The notes: generated from the letters alone by a model not told the origin. A DNA stretch of 64,000 bases from Dietzia sp. ANT_WB102 (GCF_008369165.1 NZ_VOBA01000001.1:248001-312000), one strand, 5' to 3'. Numbered from the stretch's first letter, positions 53,301 to 61,492 are shown. Numbers and translations: made by a program.

Positions 53301-55067
53301 TTGCAGCACAAGAGTTCATGGCACGAGGTGAACTCCGCAGCTCCCCATACGTCCATAACGGGACGCGTAGCTCTTGTCGTGCTGGCGGTCCTCGCTGCCG
53401 TGGTCCTCGTGGCCACCCTCACCACCCCGCCGAGTGCAAACGCCCAAACCGGGCAAACCAGTAGTCCGTGGAGCCCCGCGGCGGAGACTCGGTCCGTCCG
53501 CGTTCTGGGGATCGGCGAATTCTCCGGCGCCCTCGCCCGGCCCGTGGGGTTCCAGGGCGAACTGCGTGACGGCTCGGGCAACGTCCGCCAGGCCGGAGGC
53601 GGGCCACACCTGGCCGCGACGATCGGCAAACTGCGCGCCCAGGCCGAGGACTCACTCCTGCTCGCCACTGGCGACTCGATCGGCGGGACCGCGCCCGAGG
53701 CGGCGCTGTTGGGTGACCGACCAACCATCGAGTTCTTCAACCGGATCGGCGTGGACGGCGCAGGCGTGGGGCGCCGCGAACTGGAGAAAGGCGCCGACCA
53801 CATCCGTTCCTTGGTGAAGCCGGGCTGCACGACCGAACAGGACTGCCGTGTCGACCCGCCGCTCCCGCCGTTCCGGGGGGCGGCGTTTCCGTTCCTCGCC
53901 TCCAACGTCATCCCGTCACACGACGCGGCGCCGACTTTCCCTTTCTCCATCCACCGCGTCGGCGACGTCCGAGTGGGGGTCGTCGCAGTGACCGCGCCGT
54001 CGGAATCGGCTCCCCAGACGACGACCCGCTTGGCGGAGCCGCTCCGCGCGGTCGATGAGGCCGTCGAGTCCCTGCAATTCCTGGGCGTGGAGGCGATCGT
54101 GGCCATGGTCCAGTCGGACGCTGTGCACGGCAATCTCGACCCCGCAGCCTGCCCCGACGAACTCACCCAGATTGACCTGGTCAAGCGGCTCAACCCCGCC
54201 GTCGACGCCGTAATCGTGGGGGCCTCCGGCGGGCCGGCGACCTGCCGGGTCCTCGATTCCGAGAACGATGAACGGGTCGTGGTGGCCCCCGCGTCCCATG
54301 GCCGGTCCGTCACGGTCGTCGACCTCGCCGTCGACCCGTCCACCGGTGACGTCGTCCGGAAGCAGACGTCGGTGTTCAACCAGACCGTCAACCTCGACAT
54401 CGCACCCGATGCCGGAACCGAGGAACTCGTGCGGCAGGCGCAAGCCGCGGCGGCGCCGGAAGCCCGCCAGTTCATCGGGACCGCCGACGAGACTGTCTCC
54501 CGGGACATGGATGACAACGGAGAATCGCCGCTCGCCGACCTGATCGCCGACGGACAACTGCACGCCGCCCGCGGCCGGGGTGCCGAACTCGCACTGTCCA
54601 ATCCGGACTCGCTGCTCACCGACCTCCCCGCCGGCCCTCTCGACTACGCCACACTGCACAGCGTGCAGCCTTACGGTGACCGCCTGTACCTGGTCACAGT
54701 CTCCGGGGAGGAACTCCGGGCGGCCTTCGACCACTTCGCCGACGACATCGGCCGACACGGCCCGGCCGTGTCGTCAAACGTCCGCTACACCGTGGATCTC
54801 GCCCGCCCCTATGGCGCCCGGGTGACGGAGATAATCGTCGACGACGAGCCTGTCGACCCCCGGCGCGAGTACACCGTCGTGGTGAACGAATTCCTCTCCT
54901 CACCCGAGTGGAACGGCTCGGTCCTAGCCGAACGCGGGGACCGCCGAGAGGCGGGTGTGACCGATCTCGAGGCTCTTAGGCGCTACGTCGCCGAGGAGGG
55001 CCCGTTGAGCGCTCCGGCCTCCGGCCGCATGCGTGTCATCGACGGTTCGGGACCAGGCGGCCGGTGA
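53301..55067 (+). CDS. Exported 5'-nucleotidase-family protein lacking metal ligands
   Basis: A 588-residue protein. TTG 53301 follows AGGAG by five bases. A hydrophobic segment (VALVVLAVLAAVVLVATLT, about residues 23-41) and a following Ala/Ser region act as signal peptide or anchor. The order of the 5'-nucleotidase N- and C-domains is recognisable (GGGPHLAATIGKLR, GDSIGGTAPEA, ESPLADLIADGQLHAA, EYTVVVNEFLSS). Yet the metal residues are replaced: HTNDFHG reads GIGEFSG, GNHEF reads GRRELE, and the GHSH-type loop reads VGASGG. It is probably a non-catalytic relative, though the substrate-binding C-domain is kept. Confidence 0.75.
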   Translation: MQHKSSWHEVNSAAPHTSITGRVALVVLAVLAAVVLVATLTTPPSANAQTGQTSSPWSPAAETRSVRVLGIGEFSGALARPVGFQGELRDGSGNVRQAGGGPHLAATIGKLRAQAEDSLLLATGDSIGGTAPEAALLGDRPTIEFFNRIGVDGAGVGRRELEKGADHIRSLVKPGCTTEQDCRVDPPLPPFRGAAFPFLASNVIPSHDAAPTFPFSIHRVGDVRVGVVAVTAPSESAPQTTTRLAEPLRAVDEAVESLQFLGVEAIVAMVQSDAVHGNLDPAACPDELTQIDLVKRLNPAVDAVIVGASGGPATCRVLDSENDERVVVAPASHGRSVTVVDLAVDPSTGDVVRKQTSVFNQTVNLDIAPDAGTEELVRQAQAAAAPEARQFIGTADETVSRDMDDNGESPLADLIADGQLHAARGRGAELALSNPDSLLTDLPAGPLDYATLHSVQPYGDRLYLVTVSGEELRAAFDHFADDIGRHGPAVSSNVRYTVDLARPYGARVTEIIVDDEPVDPRREYTVVVNEFLSSPEWNGSVLAERGDRREAGVTDLEALRRYVAEEGPLSAPASGRMRVIDGSGPGGR

Positions 55068-55084
55068 CCGGCCGACAGGCCGGT
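55067..55084 (+). terminator. Short hairpin after the nucleotidase-like gene
   Basis: ACCGGCC (55067-55073) pairs with GGCCGGT (55078-55084) around GACA, beginning at the last base of the stop codon. No T run follows. Confidence 0.4.
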
Positions 55085-55113
55085 GGCTGACACCACGGCT
55101 GACACACCTAGTG

Positions 55114-55199
55114 CGGAAGTGGAGGGATTTGAACCCCCGGTGCTGTTTAGGCACGCTCGCTTTCAAGGCGAGTGCATTCGGCCGCTCTGCCACACTTCC
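55114..55199 (-). tRNA. tRNA-Ser (anticodon TGA)
   Basis: An 86-base class II tRNA. Acceptor GGAAGTG/CACTTCC, anticodon loop CTTGAAA between CTCGC and GCGAG, long variable arm, T arm GGGGTTCAAATCCC, discriminator G. It reads UCA and UCG. With the three other serine tRNAs in this window it completes the serine set. Confidence 0.95.
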
Positions 55200-55302
55200 C
55201 CGCCGCAGGCCACGACGCGCGCGGCCGCGTGGTTCCACGTGGAACCACGGTGTACGGCGCTGCCCATAGTAGATCACCCCACCCACCCGACCTCAGTCCG
55301 GC

Positions 55303-55308
55303 TACGGT
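55303..55308 (+). promoter_or_regulatory. -10 box for leaderless quinone oxidoreductase (TACGGT)
   Basis: TACGGT, 7 bases, ATG 55316. Confidence 0.55.
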
Positions 55309-55315
55309 CAAGTGT

Positions 55316-56356
55316 ATGAAGGCCATCGCATACACCAACGGTCCTGAGTCCCTGCGCCTGACCGAGGTCGATGACCCGGTCGCCGGAGCCGGCGAGGTAC
55401 TCATCGACGTCGCGGCCTCGGCCGTGAACCGGGCTGACCTGCTGCAGTCCAAGGGACACTACCCGCCACCACCCGGCGCCTCGGAGATTCTCGGCCTCGA
55501 GTGCTCGGGCCGCATCTCGGCGGTGGGCGACGGCGTGGAGGGGCTCGCCGTGGGCGACGAGGTGTGCGCGCTCCTGGCCGGCGGCGGGTACGCCGAGAGG
55601 GTGGCCGTCCCGGCTGGGCAGGTCATGCCGGTCCCTGCCGGGGTCTCCCTGCACGAGGCTGCGACGCTTCCGGAGGTGGCCTGCACGGTGTGGTCCAACC
55701 TGGCCATGACCGGCGGGCTCGGCCGCGGTGTCCTTGCGGCGCATGCCCGCTGGGGAGAGACCGACCTTGGCGCCCCGCGCGTGTTGATTCACGGCGGCGC
55801 GGGCGGAATCGGCTCCCACGCGGTGCAGGTCTGCCGCGCGCTCGGAGCTCGCGTGGCCACCACCGCCGGCGGGCCGGAGAAGGTGGGGATGTGCCGGGAG
55901 CTGGGCGCGGACCTGGCGATCGACTACCGGGACGAGGACTTCGTCGAGCGGGTCAAGGAGTGGACCGACGACGACGAGCGGGGCCGCGGCGTCGACCTGG
56001 TTCTGGATGTGATGGGCGCAAAGTATCTGGAGAAGAACATCGACTCCCTGGCGCCGGACGGTCGCGTGATCGTCATCGGACTCCAGGGCGGAGTCAAGGC
56101 GGAACTCAACCTGGGCCGACTATTGCCCAAGCGGGCCGGCATCCTCGCGACCAACCTGCGGGCCCGCCCTGTGGACGGTCCCGGCGGAAAGACGGGCATC
56201 TGTCAAGAGGTGGTGGATCAGGTGTGGCCGATGGTCGCAGCCGGCGACGTCACCACGCGGGTATCCCGAGAGATCCCCCTGGAAAGGGCGTCGGAGGCGC
56301 TGTCCCTGCTGGAGTCCGGGGGATCTCACGGAAAGATCCTCCTCACGGTCGACTGA
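55316..56356 (+). CDS. NAD(P)H:quinone oxidoreductase, zinc-free MDR family
   Basis: A 346-residue MDR-superfamily protein of the PIG3/QOR type. Visible: ASAVNRADLLQSKGHYPPPPGASEILGLECSG, the NADPH motif VLIHGGAGGIGSHAVQVCRALGA, and GRVIVIGLQGGVKAELN. No zinc ligands, as expected. Reduces quinones or enones; physiological substrate unknown. The gene is next to pat as in mycobacteria (Rv3777 neighbourhood). It is transcribed from its own leaderless promoter. Confidence 0.9.
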   Translation: MKAIAYTNGPESLRLTEVDDPVAGAGEVLIDVAASAVNRADLLQSKGHYPPPPGASEILGLECSGRISAVGDGVEGLAVGDEVCALLAGGGYAERVAVPAGQVMPVPAGVSLHEAATLPEVACTVWSNLAMTGGLGRGVLAAHARWGETDLGAPRVLIHGGAGGIGSHAVQVCRALGARVATTAGGPEKVGMCRELGADLAIDYRDEDFVERVKEWTDDDERGRGVDLVLDVMGAKYLEKNIDSLAPDGRVIVIGLQGGVKAELNLGRLLPKRAGILATNLRARPVDGPGGKTGICQEVVDQVWPMVAAGDVTTRVSREIPLERASEALSLLESGGSHGKILLTVD

Positions 56357-56390
56357 TCGCGACGCTGATCGCCCAACAGCGGCGAAAGAA

Positions 56391-56945
56391 CTACACGGTA
56401 TCGATGAGGCGCTCCAGCACTTCCAAGGTCTCATCGCACCAGCCCAACCATGCCTGCTCCGCCTGGATGCCCAGCTTGAGCACCTGATGTTGGAGGACGC
56501 CGCGGGTGTCAGCAGGGTCGCGGGACGCAAAGTCCTGCTCCTCGATCTCCCGGTACCGGCGCAGAGTCTCCAGCCGGCCACGGCGGTGGTGTTCGAGTGC
56601 GTGCCGCAGCTCGTGGATCCTGCCGGTGCTCGCCGCCGCGCGGACCCGGACCGCGAGGCTGGAGCGCATCGAATCGGGCTCGTCGTCCTCGCCGATCCAC
56701 GCCACGAGTAGGTCCCGGCCGTGGTCGGTGACAGCGAAGCGCCTGGGCTGCCCACGTCGCGGTGGCCCCTCCTGCGGCAATTCGCGGATGAGATCCGCAG
56801 CGGCCAGCCGGTCGAGCTCTCGGTAGATCTGCTGATGGGTAGCGGGCCAGAAATATCCGATAGACTTGTCGAAGCGGCGGGCGAGTTCGATGCCACTGCC
56901 CTCCCTCTCGGTGAGGGAGGTGAGGATGGCGAATTTCAGCGACAC
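56391..56945 (-). CDS. PadR family transcriptional regulator
   Basis: A 184-residue regulator. Winged helix (residues 1-80): SLKFAILTSLTEREGSGIELARRFDK, FWPATHQQIYRELDRLAAADLI; the C-terminal helical VIR-like dimerisation domain follows (SSLAVRVRAAASTGRI). The GTG at 56945 lies four bases after the stop of the nitronate monooxygenase gene, so the two are co-transcribed. A palindromic operator upstream of that operon is a plausible site for autoregulation. The inducer is unknown; PadR relatives respond to phenolic or hydrophobic compounds. Confidence 0.85.
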   Translation of the reverse strand: MSLKFAILTSLTEREGSGIELARRFDKSIGYFWPATHQQIYRELDRLAAADLIRELPQEGPPRRGQPRRFAVTDHGRDLLVAWIGEDDEPDSMRSSLAVRVRAAASTGRIHELRHALEHHRRGRLETLRRYREIEEQDFASRDPADTRGVLQHQVLKLGIQAEQAWLGWCDETLEVLERLIDTV

Positions 56946-56949
56946 CGGG

Positions 56950-57930
56950 TCAGCGCATCGCGGGCAGGCCCGCGGTGAGGGCGGCCAGAGCTTCGTCGTA
57001 TTCGGACCGCAGACGGTCCACCAGCTCACGGGCGGTGACGACCGAGTGCACTGCGCCCACGCCCTGGCCGGCGCCCCAGATGTCACGCCACGCCTTGGAG
57101 TCGGCGGTCCCCCCGGAGCCGAAGTCCATGGTCGACGGATCCGACTCGGGCAAGTTGTCCGGGTCCAGCCCGGCCGCCTCGATGCTGCCTCGCAGGTAGT
57201 TCCCGTGGACGCCCGTGAAGAGGTTGCTGTAGACGATGTCGGCGGCGCCGCTGTCGACGATCATCTGCTTGTACGCGTCGGTGGCACGGGACTCTTCGGT
57301 CGCGAGGAATGCCGAGCCCACATACGCCAGGTCGGCGCCGGCCGCCCGCGCGGCGAGGATCGAGCGGCCGTGGGCAATGGCCCCCGACAGCAACAGCGGG
57401 CCGTCGAACCATTCGCGAATCTCCTGGATCAGCGCAAACGGCGACTGGGTCCCGGCGTGCCCGCCGGCCCCCGCGGCGACGGCGACCAGCCCATCGGCAC
57501 CCTTTTCCACGGCCTTGCGGGCGAATCGGTTGTTGATGACGTCGTGCAGAACGATGCCACCGTAGGAGTGCACGGCCTCGTTGACCTCCTCTCGCGCGCC
57601 GAGGGAGGTGATGACGATGGGCACCTCGTGCTCGACGACAGTGGCCAGGTCTTGCTCGAGGCGGTCGTTGGAGCGGTGGACGATCTGGTTGACCGCAAAC
57701 GGGGCCACGTACCTGTCCGGGTTGGCGGCGGCGAACGCTTCGTTACTCTGCCTGACCTGGTCGATCCACTCCCCCAGCGCTGACTGCGGCCGCGCGTTGA
57801 GCGCCGGGAACGACCCGATCACCCCCGCCTGGCACTGCGCGGCGACGAGCTCAGGACCGGAGTAGATGAACATCGGCGAGGCCACCACCGGGACGGTGAG
57901 CGGGCCGGCGAGGACGGGGGGCAGGGCCAT
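56950..57930 (-). CDS. Nitronate monooxygenase (NPD-like flavoprotein)
   Basis: A 326-residue FMN-binding TIM-barrel protein. Visible: PVVASPMFIYSGPELVAAQCQAGVIGSFPALNAR, the FMN loop GADGLVAVAAGAGGHAGTQSPFALIQEIREWF with its His, and GADLAYVGSAFLATEESRATDAYKQ. It would detoxify alkyl nitronates such as propionate 3-nitronate; substrate cannot be fixed from sequence. ATG 57930 has GAAAGGA upstream. It is the first gene of an operon with a PadR regulator; two palindromes lie between 57974 and 58012. Confidence 0.88.
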   Translation of the reverse strand: MALPPVLAGPLTVPVVASPMFIYSGPELVAAQCQAGVIGSFPALNARPQSALGEWIDQVRQSNEAFAAANPDRYVAPFAVNQIVHRSNDRLEQDLATVVEHEVPIVITSLGAREEVNEAVHSYGGIVLHDVINNRFARKAVEKGADGLVAVAAGAGGHAGTQSPFALIQEIREWFDGPLLLSGAIAHGRSILAARAAGADLAYVGSAFLATEESRATDAYKQMIVDSGAADIVYSNLFTGVHGNYLRGSIEAAGLDPDNLPESDPSTMDFGSGGTADSKAWRDIWGAGQGVGAVHSVVTARELVDRLRSEYDEALAALTAGLPAMR

Positions 57931-57973
57931 GAGCAGTCCTTTCGGAACCGGGGCGGGACGGGTAACCACCCCC

Positions 57974-57985
57974 GACCGTACGGTC
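57974..57985. promoter_or_regulatory. GACCGTACGGTC palindrome
   Basis: A perfect 12-bp palindrome 44 bases upstream of the nitronate monooxygenase start. On the minus strand its TACGGT could also serve as a -10 box. Confidence 0.4.
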
Positions 57986-57998
57986 ACCCGACTGTTCA

Positions 57999-58012
57999 TG
58001 CAACTAGTTGCA
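57999..58012. promoter_or_regulatory. TGCAACTAGTTGCA palindrome, candidate operator
   Basis: A perfect 14-bp palindrome located 13 bases beyond the GACCGTACGGTC palindrome, near the position of a -35 region for a minus-strand promoter. It is a candidate operator for the PadR regulator of this operon. Confidence 0.5.
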
Positions 58013-58050
58013 CGAACACGGGCCGGCCACGGATACCTTTCTCCACGGGT

Positions 58051-58112
58051 TGAGTCACTCCGTCAGGGTCGCTGCGGCGCCGGACTGGGGAAATGCTGCA
58101 CAGAGCGACTCA
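58051..58112. repeat. GAGTCRCT dyad element, copy 3
   Basis: Arms TGAGTCACTC (58051-58060) and GAGCGACTCA (58103-58112) pair with one mismatch; the right arm overlaps the stop codon of the pyruvyl transferase gene. The left arm continues CGTCAG, matching copy 2. Confidence 0.5.
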
Positions 58113-59459
58113 TCGACGTCGTTCGGGGTAGAGCTCGTCCGCCAGGTCCCGCGCCGCCGCGATGAGATCTGCGACGGTTGCCGGCTCGAATCCGCCCGCG
58201 GACGGCACCGGCGGGACCGCGGCCGCGCCAAAAGAATCCGCGATCTCGTACGCGTCGACGAGCTCCCAGGGCGAGCCCGCGGCCGTCAGGGAACCATGCT
58301 TGACGTCGTAATAGGCCGACCCGGTGCGGATCGCCACCCCCGAAGCACCGCGGGCAGCCGCGAAAAGATGCGGATGGAAGCGAGTAGTCAGCCAGGACTG
58401 CCCGGGACGGGCCGGAAGACCCGCGGCCCACAGTTCCTGGAACGGAACGAAACGCGCGCGCGTCAGGTGCAGATCTGCCAGCGCGCGGCCCACCTCGTCG
58501 TCGTCGGTCTCGGCGCGGGCGCACACCTCATCCCACACCACCCGGTCCCCGCCAGGGATCGACTCCACCACCGTGATCCGCTCCCCCGGCACCCTCCACG
58601 CCGCGAGGATCCGAGCGACCGCGTCAGCGAGCACGTCCGAATCGACCAGGTCAGACTGCGCGCACAGGACCAGGTCTCGGGCGACGTCGGGGGCGCTGGA
58701 GTAGACGGGGTGGTCGCCGCGGACGGGGCGCCCGTCGGCTCCGACGCCACCGCCGGATGACAGGGCAAGCCAGCCGTCGTCACCAGTGAGCGCCAACGGG
58801 ACATTCGACCCGGCGAGGAGGTCACGAGAGGCCTCGTCACGGACGGATACCCAGTCGACACCACGCAAGGCGTCGACGAGGAGGGCGGTATCACCGCAGG
58901 GTGTCAGCCCCTGGCCCGTCGCCACCACGCGCGCGCCGGACAGTCGCCCGGCCTCGCCCGCGCCGGCGACCACACCGAGGTGATGCGGCCACTGATCGTT
59001 GATGTAGCCGCCGCCGATGAGATGGATCACCGACGCGCTACGCAGCAGATCAATGCCCGAGGCCAGAGCCGGGCGCACCCCTGGATCGGCGACCGCCGAG
59101 CGGCAGAACGCCAGCGCCTCGTCGCCATCCGTGCACTCCCCAGCCAGCCGCCACAAGGTGTCGGTGAACAGCACGTCAGGATGCTCGGCGTGGTGCAGGA
59201 CCGCGGCCTGACCGGGCGTGTGGCAATCCACCACCACCGGCGTACCCGGCACCCGGTGGCGAAGATAACGCAGCCACCCCGCCAACAACTGCTCGTCGCC
59301 GTGGTTGGGGTGCCCCGCAGGGGCAACGAGATACACGGGCCGATGGGAGTCGCGCGGCCGACCCCACCTGGCGTCCGCCGCGGCTCGAACGGTATCGAGC
59401 CCCCGACGAGCCCGTCGGCGCAGTCGGGAGGCGGGCGCGGCCCGGCGAGTCGGCGTCAT
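58110..59459 (-). CDS. Polysaccharide pyruvyl transferase family protein
   Basis: A 449-residue protein of the CsaB/WcaK (PF04230) family, transferring pyruvate ketals to sugars of wall polymers or exopolysaccharide. Visible: YLVAPAGHPNHGDEQLLAGWLRYLR, IHLIGGGYINDQWPHH, SGARVVATGQGLTPCG, and WLTTRFHPHLFAAARGASGVAI with the conserved His. A basic N-terminus of about 35 residues precedes the domain. ATG 59459 is the likely start; no clear ribosome site. It lies 1.1 kb from the wzm-wzt-glfT1 galactan cluster, so a role in wall polysaccharide decoration is plausible but unproven. Confidence 0.82.
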   Translation of the reverse strand: MTPTRRAAPASRLRRRARRGLDTVRAAADARWGRPRDSHRPVYLVAPAGHPNHGDEQLLAGWLRYLRHRVPGTPVVVDCHTPGQAAVLHHAEHPDVLFTDTLWRLAGECTDGDEALAFCRSAVADPGVRPALASGIDLLRSASVIHLIGGGYINDQWPHHLGVVAGAGEAGRLSGARVVATGQGLTPCGDTALLVDALRGVDWVSVRDEASRDLLAGSNVPLALTGDDGWLALSSGGGVGADGRPVRGDHPVYSSAPDVARDLVLCAQSDLVDSDVLADAVARILAAWRVPGERITVVESIPGGDRVVWDEVCARAETDDDEVGRALADLHLTRARFVPFQELWAAGLPARPGQSWLTTRFHPHLFAAARGASGVAIRTGSAYYDVKHGSLTAAGSPWELVDAYEIADSFGAAAVPPVPSAGGFEPATVADLIAAARDLADELYPERRR

Positions 59460-59509
59460 GGCTTCCAGCCTGCCCCACCCCCGGCCCGCGCCCCCGCCCG
59501 GGTCGGGGG

Positions 59510-60526
59510 TCAGATCTTGACGAGCATCTTGCCCACGTTGGCGCCCCTCATCAGATCGAGGAACGCGTCCACCGCGTTGTCGATCCCGTCGACCACGGTC
59601 TCGTCGTACACCAGCTCGCCGGAGGCGACCCACGGACCGACCTTGGACGTGAACTCCGTGTAGTGCTCCATATGGTTACCGATGGTGAAACCCTGGAGTG
59701 TCAGACCGCGGGTAATGGCGTTCGCCAGATTGTCGGGCCCCGGGGACCGCTCGGTGTCGTTGTAGGCGCTGATGGCACCGCACAGGGCGAGCCGGCCACC
59801 GTCGTTCATCATGTCCAACGCCGCCTCGAGGTGGTCGCCGCCCACGTTGTCGAAGTACACGTCGATCCCCTCACCACTCTCGGAACCGAAGTGATCGCGC
59901 ACGAGCTCGCGGACGGGGCCGTCCTTGTAGTTGATCGCGGCGTCGAACCCGTACCGGCCGGTCACGGTCTCCACCTTCTCCGCACTACCAGCCGACCCGA
60001 TGACCTTCGACGCCCCCTCGAGTCGCGCGATCTGCCCGACGGCCGATCCCACGGAACCGGCCGCCCCGGAGACGAAGACGGTCTCGCCGGCCCGGAACTT
60101 TCCGATGTGCATCAAGCCGATGTAGGCGGTCAAACCGGTGAGCCCCAGCACTCCGAGGTAAGCCGAGATCGGCACACCGTCGAGCTCCTCCACCACCCGG
60201 AACTGGCGGGCCGCCCCCTGCGCGATGTCACGCCACCCCAGGTCGTGAAGCACCACCGCACCGACGGGATGGGAGTCGGAGCGCGACTCCACGACCCTCC
60301 CCACCGCGCCGCCGGTCATGGTCTCGCCCACCTCGAACGGTTGGATGTACGAACGGCCCTCACTCATCCGTCCGCGCATATACGGGTCCACCGAGACGTA
60401 TTCGTTGGCCACCCGCACCTCCCCCTCGGCGAGGTCGGGCAAGTCCACGGTGACGGTCTGGAAGTTGTCGTGGGTCGGCCATCCACGGGGACGGCTCGCG
60501 AGCTGGATCTGGGTGCTTGTTGTCAT
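59510..60526 (-). CDS. NADP-dependent oxidoreductase (MDR family, CurA/PTGR type)
   Basis: A 338-residue zinc-free MDR reductase. Visible: VDPYMRGRM, TMTGGAVGRVV, LGLTGLTAYIGL, the NADPH-binding VFVSGAAGSVGSAVGQIARL, and DVYFDNVGGDHLEAAL, all typical of prostaglandin-reductase or curcumin-reductase-like enzymes acting on enones. Substrate unknown. The ATG at 60526 lacks a good ribosome site; TAGACA lies six bases upstream, one mismatch from the leaderless pattern. It is divergent from wzm with 66 bases between the starts. Confidence 0.9.
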   Translation of the reverse strand: MTTSTQIQLASRPRGWPTHDNFQTVTVDLPDLAEGEVRVANEYVSVDPYMRGRMSEGRSYIQPFEVGETMTGGAVGRVVESRSDSHPVGAVVLHDLGWRDIAQGAARQFRVVEELDGVPISAYLGVLGLTGLTAYIGLMHIGKFRAGETVFVSGAAGSVGSAVGQIARLEGASKVIGSAGSAEKVETVTGRYGFDAAINYKDGPVRELVRDHFGSESGEGIDVYFDNVGGDHLEAALDMMNDGGRLALCGAISAYNDTERSPGPDNLANAITRGLTLQGFTIGNHMEHYTEFTSKVGPWVASGELVYDETVVDGIDNAVDAFLDLMRGANVGKMLVKI

Positions 60527-60578
60527 CCCTACTGTCTACTCGCAGTCGCGGCGGGGCTGCCATATCCGAACGCTCTAG

Positions 60579-60584
60579 TAGGCT
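60579..60584 (+). promoter_or_regulatory. -10 box for leaderless wzm (TAGGCT)
   Basis: TAGGCT, 8 bases, GTG 60593. Confidence 0.45.
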
Positions 60585-60592
60585 TCCCGATC

Positions 60593-61480
60593 GTGCAGGA
60601 CCAGTCCCTTCCCGATCCCGCTGCGGCCACGCTCCCCGACGAGCGCGTACGTGGCGAGATCGTCAACGACTCCCAGACTTTCCGCAGGGCCATCGCCGAC
60701 CTGCGTCAGGGGCTGCACCAGCGCGAGTTATGGTTGTCCCTCGGCTGGCAGGACATCAAGCAGCGCTACCGGCGCTCCACACTCGGCCCACTGTGGATCA
60801 CCATCGCCACCGGCGTCATGGCAGTCGCGCTGGGCCTGCTCTACTCGATCCTGTTCCAGATCCCGCTCGCCGAATTCCTCCCCCATGTCACCGTGGGCCT
60901 CATCATGTGGGGCTTCATCTCCGGGTGCATCAAGGAGGGCTCCGAGGTCTTCATCGCCAACGAAGGCCTGATCAAGCAGCTGCCCAGCGCCCTGAGCGTC
61001 CACGTCTACCGACTGGTCTGGCGGCAGTTCCTGTTCCTGTGCCACAACCTGGTGATCTGGGTTGCACTCATGGTGGTGTTCCCGCGGCCGCTGGGATGGG
61101 AGCTACTGCTGTCCGCCCTGGGCCTAGCCGTACTGATGATCAACGGCGTGTGGGTGTCCATGCTGTTCGGCATCCTCGCCACCCGCTTCCGCGACATCGC
61201 GCCGCTGCTCGACTCGATGGTGCAGCTGCTGTTCTATATGACCCCCATCGTCTGGACCACGCAGACGCTCTACGAGCAGGGCGGGCAGATCGCCGACCGC
61301 GCCCGCATCGCCGAACTCAACCCGCTATACCACTACCTGGAGATCGTCCGGGCGCCGATGATCGGCCAGCCGGTCGCTGCCTACCACTGGTGGATCGTCC
61401 TGGCCTGCACGGCCGTCGGTCTGCTTCTGGCGTTCGTGGTGCTCCGCCGGTTCCGCTCCCGAGTCCCGTACTGGGTGTAG
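60593..61480 (+). CDS. wzm: Galactan/polysaccharide ABC transporter permease Wzm
   Basis: Membrane subunit of an ABC-2 exporter for lipid-linked polysaccharide; in this order it moves the arabinogalactan galactan precursor across the membrane. 295 residues with about six membrane segments after an amphipathic N-terminus: RSTLGPLWITIATGVMAVALGLLYSIL, VTVGLIMWGFISGCIKEGSEVF, and PLLDSMVQLLFYMTPIVW. GTG 60593 is leaderless. It is followed by wzt with an AGGAGG site 12 bases after the stop. Confidence 0.9.
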   Translation: MQDQSLPDPAAATLPDERVRGEIVNDSQTFRRAIADLRQGLHQRELWLSLGWQDIKQRYRRSTLGPLWITIATGVMAVALGLLYSILFQIPLAEFLPHVTVGLIMWGFISGCIKEGSEVFIANEGLIKQLPSALSVHVYRLVWRQFLFLCHNLVIWVALMVVFPRPLGWELLLSALGLAVLMINGVWVSMLFGILATRFRDIAPLLDSMVQLLFYMTPIVWTTQTLYEQGGQIADRARIAELNPLYHYLEIVRAPMIGQPVAAYHWWIVLACTAVGLLLAFVVLRRFRSRVPYWV

Positions 61481-61492
61481 GAGGTACATCCC

